From Parietaria judaica (lineage: Eukaryota; Streptophyta; Magnoliopsida; Rosales; Urticaceae), in NCBI GenBank assembly GCA_954871525.1, contig OX940870.1:12369501-12433500 (forward strand): a DNA stretch of 64,000 nt, read 5' to 3'. Below are positions 58,905 through 64,000 of the stretch, piece by piece. Every line of letters starts with the position of its first letter. Position 1 is the first letter of the stretch. The notes under the pieces were generated by a model, which was not told the DNA's origin, searched no databases, and saw only the letters and a list, made by a program, of their open reading frames with translations. The position numbers were made by a program, and so were the translations under genes.

Positions 58905-60447
58905 TCAAGCAGTTCGGTAGAAATCAAGCATTTCCTCTTCCACGGGATGGGTTTTGCCTGTGATGACGACGCAATGAAGAGGTGCCCCAAAATCTACCAA
59001 CTTCAGCTGCTTCATCGGGCCGGCGACAATCACCTGATCCTCACTGCCCAGTCGAGCGAACCCGACGCACTCCGTATCTCCGCTGTACGCTGCCAAACAC
59101 GTAATCTCTATGACTACAAAGCTTGGCTCTTATTAATAGTAGTGGATAAAAATTGAGCTAAGAGTCTAGTTGTCCAAAACGTTCGAACTGATTCGTCCGA
59201 TCATGTAATAAATGTACAATAAAATATCTAATGACGTTTTTTTAATACCAGATTCTCCTTTTGTTTGTTCGACCTCCAGGAGCTGCTCGATCGCAGTCTC
59301 GATTGTCATGAATCTAGGCGGTTCGTACTGTTTCTTTCCTCTGTCAAAACCAGAGGCAAAATGTAAAAAAGATCAATCTCTTACAAAGTACAAGAACCAT
59401 GGTGATATATATTTTTCCAGAGAAGAAGACGTCACAAACCTGCATAGCGATTCCAGAGACGGTTCTTTCACTTTGATATCTGCGACAAATGAGTTTTTAA
59501 TGAAGCTGCAACGGACAACGTCAATATCCGAGAGCTTAGGGTTTTGAAACTGAACCTAATAGGCAGAGAGTGTGTAGTCCCAGACTCCGATTCCTCTGAA
59601 TCTTCTCATAGAAGCTGTCGGGTCTCCATGTTTCGGTGAAGAACGGTATCGAAACCGTCTCTCCGTAGCGGTAAAGCTGCAACCCGCAGACTCCGATGGC
59701 ATTCATCACCGACGCGTTGTGCACGACTTTGACTTCGATCCCCAGCGTTTTTGCCCGGACAACGAGATCGGTGTGAGTAGTAGCTCTGCGGATAAGCAAT
59801 GCATACAACAGGCAAACGTGAATCAAACTGAACGAACTCGAAGCAGGGGCGGGGCGGACGCACTTAAAACGTTCAAAATTCCTCCAAAGTTTTAATCTTT
59901 TCAATTTTTAACCTCAATTAATTTTTTTTATTCAATTATTCTTATTCAGTCCCTGCTCTGCAACTGGCTCCAAGTAAATAACAAAGCTTCAAAGCAGAGC
60001 ACAACGTCACAACTGCTCCAATGGCGAAATCATAATAAACCCAGTAATAATGTTCACTTCAAGCCCAAAACAAACTGGAATTCGGAGAAGAGAGAGAGAG
60101 AGTACCCAAAAGGATCGCCGACTACGAGGAAAGCGACATCGGAAGAATCTGCCTCCGATAAAATTTCATCGGCTCTTTCCTCGACCGTTTCTCTGTCGGC
60201 GACAATCACCGGTTTCCCGTACAGCTTTTCCTGCTCCGACAGAGGAGTTGAATATACAGGGATTATGTCCATTTTGTGGGCGATGAAGTGAGCGTACCAG
60301 AGTGGAGAGACCGTCGGAGGAGATACCGAAGGAGAGGAGAGAAGTGTAGGCCTCGACGAAGATCTTGCTGCACTTTCGGACAGCCTCCAAGCCTCTGAGA
60401 GTGATGTCTCTCTCGTCTCCCAATCCAAGTCCTACTATGTACAGCAT
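58905..60447 (-). CDS. DPH5: diphthine methyl ester synthase (diphthamide biosynthesis methyltransferase)
   Basis: It methylates the modified histidine of elongation factor 2 with S-adenosylmethionine in the second stage of diphthamide synthesis, in the cytosol. Exons on the minus strand: 60447-60298, 60230-60106, 59785-59556, 59479-59440, 59340-59249, 59089-58905, all GT-AG, 273 aa, normal length. Visible motifs: [19 protein letters not shown] at the N-terminus (cofactor-binding loop), VGDPFGATTH (87-96), [35 protein letters not shown], and a C-terminal [20 protein letters not shown]. The same frame is open 23 codons further upstream but has no ATG there, so the family start was kept. No defect is seen. 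Confidence 0.97.
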
Positions 60448-60672
60448 CTCTCTTCTCTTCTCTGTATGAGCCCTAACTCTCAGAATCACTAGATCATTGA
60501 CTAGTGAATGAACCACCTTCTGTTAAACCCTAGAATCATTTGGTCTTTCTTCAGAGCGCGAAGGAACAAGACGACGACACGAGGAAACGACAAGGAACGT
60601 TACTGGAAACGACATTAAACAGAATCCCACGTGGACAATAGGTCGAGTTGAAACGACGTAGCGGTGGCTTCC
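60448..60672 (-). promoter_or_regulatory. upstream region of DPH5
   Basis: A short stretch of mixed composition between the DPH5 ATG and the foldback element at 60673. It should hold the 5' UTR and core promoter. No TATA box recognised. Confidence 0.4.
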
Positions 60673-61640
60673 AAGGGTGAAAGGGCGACTAAAATACTCA
60701 ATGTTTTAATTTTTTTTAATTATGTATTTAAAGTTTTTTTGGTGACTATAATATCTAAAGTTTATTCCGTTAACGCCAAACGAGCTCGTCGTTAAATTTT
60801 TGTTATTTTGCCTGCGACAAAAATACCCAATGTTTCATTTTTTTTAATTATGTATCCAAAGTTTTTTTTTAGTTGCTATAATACCCAAAGTTTATTTTGT
60901 TAACGCCAAACGTACCCACCGTTTTCCGTTATTTCGCCCGCGTGGCACATATTTTTTAATAGGGTTGGGTTTAATATAAAATTTATAATATTGTTTATAA
61001 ATATTTATAAAAATAACATTTATATACACATTTTATAGATTATGTAATTTATAAATGTAATATATAATATCTCTAGCATAATGTTATTTTATATTTTATA
61101 ATTTTATTTCAATCTATTAATTATGAATATTTACATGGAATGTTATTTATTCTATTTTTTAACATGTTTTATTATATAGTTATAATTGAATTTTACATGT
61201 TACATTTTATAAATTTTATAAACTATATAATTTATAAATGTTAAATATAAATTATCTACTTCAAGGTTTTAAATACCGCTTGCCGATTTCGTTTCGCACT
61301 TTTCATTTTACGGATATATCGCTTGTCGATTGGTATCTCATAGGTAAATCGATGGATATGTCGGTGGGTATGTTTGGTGTGAACGGAATAAACTTTGGGT
61401 ATTACAGCCACCAAAAAAAAAAACTTTGGGTACATAATTAAAAAAAATGGAAACATTGGGTATTTTAGCCGCAGTTTACCCTTATAATATATGCCACGCG
61501 GGCGAAATAACAGAGATTTAACGGTGGGTACATTTGGCGTTAACAGAATAAACTTTGGGTATTATAGCCATCAAATTTTTTTTGAGTATATAATTAAAAA
61601 AAATAAAACATTAGGTATTTTAGCCGCAGTTTACTCTTAG
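60673..61640. mobile_element. multi-arm foldback element, about 970 bp
   Basis: The left side has two successive copies of an arm (ACTAAAATACTCAATG... and AAAAATACCCAATG..., each followed by ...AAAGTTTATT..GTTAACGCCAAACG). The right side has matching complementary arms (GGCGTTAACAGAATAAAC..., ATTTTAGCCGCAGTTTAC), plus a partial third one near 61372-61490. GCCACGCGGGCGAAATAAC near 61490 pairs with GTTATTTCGCCCGCGTGGC near 60937. The AT-rich middle holds a fragment starting CAAGGTTTTAAATACCGC (61262) that resembles hAT ends. No coding capacity. Confidence 0.75.
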
Positions 61641-63392
61641 TTAAAAGGGAGTTTTACTTTTATATAATCTCTATTTTTATTTTATTTCTGTAAAAATGTA
61701 GTGTTTTACATAGTTAAAATTTAAAAATATGCTCTTATACTTGTAATTTAACTGCATTTATGCCATCCTACCATTATAATTTTGAAAATTCAGAATTGCC
61801 TCCTTGTTCATATACTTCATAGTCTTAGGATTTTACTTTTCTAGTCAATAGTTTCATTTAAATGTATATATATATATATAAACTCTATATTATCAATTGT
61901 CAATTTCAAAAATACTAAAAAACTAGAATTAACTAGAACATAATATATTAATATCAAATTAGATTTAGAAGACACATGGCTCTTGGTGTGACTCTGCCAT
62001 TAGCGTCGGAAGGTGGTCGCTGGAGTTGACGGCCGACAGTGGCAACAAGAAAGAAGAAGAAGTGCTAGGAATTTTTTTTTTGGGGGGGGGGGGGGAGAAA
62101 ACGATAAAAAGTTCATTGGAGTAGACATTAATTTTTCTAATAAATTCATATCAATGCAAAAGTCGTCAACCTCCTCGTTAGGCCCAAATTAGTGCTAGAA
62201 ATCGAAAGATTCCATGTGAGCAAATGAAAGCTCTTGGAGAATACAATGAATAGTAGTAACAAAGAATAAATGCAAAGTGGCGGACATAGAAGCTTTTAAG
62301 GTTTACCTTCGAATGAGAAACGAAGTGTTGCTTTGAAGTCGAATTGTCCCTGAAGCGACGAATGAAGGCCAAAAAAGGATAAATAGGTACTCTGTGAATT
62401 AAAATTGCCCAAAAAATTAAAGTTGATTTTTTGGGGAGGTTTTAATAAAATAAAAACGTTTCCAAATGATGAATTAAAATCGCCAAGAAATGAAAGTTAT
62501 TTTTTTGTGGTTTTAATCAAATAAAAACGAGTCAAAACGACGAATTAAAATTACCCAGGAAATTAAATTCAAATTTTCTTGGGGTTTTTATAAAATGAAA
62601 GCGACTCCGAGTGAAAAAAAAATGCCAAAGAATAAGTATAGCTTCTCAAAAAATTAATTTGTCAAAAAATTGGAGGTTAATGTTATATATATTTTTTTGA
62701 ACAATAAAAACTTGAAGGTCAAACCTAAAAAAATCACTATGTATAAACTATAAAGGCCAAATAAGTGGACCCAGAAAAATCAACAAAAAATTCAACGACC
62801 TGACTCAAAAAAGTTAAAAAAATAAAATAATCAATGACCTGACCCGCAAAGTCGAGCATAAAAGTCAACAAAAAGAACAACAAGACCCAAAAAAAAAAGA
62901 CAACGACCTGAGTCATGAAAGATCAACTTGATCCGTCTAAAAACATGCCTTCAAGGGGCGCGGCCCCAAACGCATGAAAACAGACTCCTCACCCCTCTAA
63001 AAATACGAGTTCTCCTCCGCCACGTTCGCTAAGCTATTCCGGAGCAAAAAAAACCTATGCCCGTCTCTCTTACTTCTCGATACCTAAATTTTCCAATTAA
63101 TGTTGATCGTCAGAGTGACAATGGAGGTCCTACCTCCGCGTTCTTCTAAAGTTCGCATTCTTTATATCTTTATCAGGTGTGAAAATAGAGGCGAACCTCT
63201 CGGAAACACTCGCGGTTCATGCAAAGACGAAGAAGAAAATACTTAGCCCATCATGATAACTATAAAACCTTAAGCAAGGCTCAAAATAGGCTCGTGGGCT
63301 AAGACTCGGAAAGACCTGGGACCTCCGCCTTGGAAGTCAGACCGGACTCGGGATATGGATCGGCGACCGCTATGAACCAGAATCTCCATAGG
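61641..63392. other. AT-rich intergenic DNA with degenerate repeats
   Basis: No gene is recognised. It contains T10 followed by G14 at 62072-62095, three degenerate units of about 72 bp starting GAATTAAAAT near 62396, 62471 and 62541, and repeated GACCTGACTC-like bits near 62800-62910. The stretch 62940-63380 is less AT-rich and may be worn transposon DNA. Confidence 0.4.
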
Positions 63393-64000
63393 TAAGGGTT
63401 AGCATTTTAAACCTAACCCAATGGCCCAACCCAATCCATTAGTGACCCAAACTCATTCTAACCTACCCAATCCAACCCGCTCAAAATTGAGTCGGATCGG
63501 GCTGGACGTGACTATTGTTCCGGTCGGGGTCGAGGCCAAAACCTTGGGTCGATTCGGGGTCTCCGACCCGACCATTATAATTTATATATATTTCACATTA
63601 ATTTTTCTTAATTTTTATTCAAGTAGTACAATCTTTAGTCTTTTTATATTATTCATTCTTAATTTTATTTACACTCATATTATGATTGTGCAATCTCAAA
63701 CTCAACTCTTATTTTTCATTTAAAATTTAGTTAGTAGCAATTAATTATTATTTAAATATGTTTGAATTTATTTTAACATGTTTGAAAATGAGTAGTTATC
63801 GTATGTAATTTAAAATAATTTATAAGTTTTATCCGGGTTTCTTGATAGGTTGATTAGAGTTGTTGTTTAATTCAAATACGTATAGAATTTGTTTAGTGTA
63901 TGTTTGTTTGATTAAATTTGTTTGGGGTATTTTCAATTAAAATTTGATGCATATTTTCATATTATTGTTTGTAATGTGAAATTAAAATTTAACTATTCGG
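63393..64000. mobile_element. hAT-like element related to 44559-45139, cut by window edge
   Basis: It starts TAAGGGTTAGCATTTTAAAC and continues with CCCAATGGCCCAACCC, GTCGGATCGGGC and CTTGGGTC...GGGGTCTCCGACCCGACC, the same order as the element at 44559. The AT-rich core follows and the second arm lies beyond the window. Confidence 0.75.

Noticed and set aside
60445..60516. N-terminal extension of DPH5
   Set aside because: The frame is open but begins with GTG and has no ATG before the family start at 60447.

Overview
This window is nuclear DNA of a flowering plant, most likely a eudicot. The protein genes are split by many short AT-rich GT-AG introns, intergenic DNA is AT-rich, and the gaps are filled with plant-type Ty1-copia retrotransposons, hAT-type DNA transposons and MITEs. 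There are no operons, CRISPR arrays or phage-like features. I found no tRNA or rRNA gene.

Five host genes can be rebuilt exon by exon with consistent reading phase. They are an XRN2/XRN3-type nuclear 5'-3' exoribonuclease (+, 4316-11594, 23 exons, 1034 aa); a LONELY GUY cytokinin-activating enzyme (+, 25792-27701, 7 exons, 213 aa); a membrane-anchored GH9 endo-1,4-beta-glucanase of the Arabidopsis GH9B5/GH9B7 type (-, 43951-40316, 6 exons, 524 aa); Mediator subunit MED8 (+, 54908-58274, 11 exons, 507 aa, with one GC-AG intron); and the diphthamide-pathway methyltransferase DPH5 (-, 60447-58905, 6 exons, 273 aa), which converges on MED8. All five look intact. They act in separate processes (RNA decay, hormone activation, cell wall, transcription, translation-factor modification). 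XRN3 and GH9B7 are also near neighbours on Arabidopsis chromosome 1 (At1g75660 and At1g75680), which suggests old microsynteny now stretched by insertions.

Layout: 1-3117, right part of a copia element cut by the window edge, with a long hairpin-rich leader; 3302-3764, foldback MITE; 4316-11594, XRN gene; 13582-18311, complete hAT element with 8-bp target duplication, 159-bp tandem array and a four-exon transposase carrying one amber codon; 18312-25791, AT-rich gap with one hAT-like MITE; LOG gene; 30891-38003, hAT-like element split by a copia element (31466-37742), both with target duplications; 38271-39912, more MITEs; GH9 gene with a MITE in an intron; 44559-46436, two hAT-like elements, the second holding a near-perfect foldback MITE; 47.1-47.9 kb, LTR-like remnant; 48331-48600, nuclear copy of the chloroplast psbA 3' end; 48871-54456, older TNT1-like copia element; MED8 and DPH5; 60673-61640, multi-arm foldback; then AT-rich repeats and a truncated hAT-like element at the right edge.

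Nothing here clearly demands a new biological system. The best leads are the hairpin array in the left copia leader, the gag-pol spacer with poly(A) signals in the middle copia, the nested mobile elements with exact target duplications, the near-intact hAT, and the psbA insertion.
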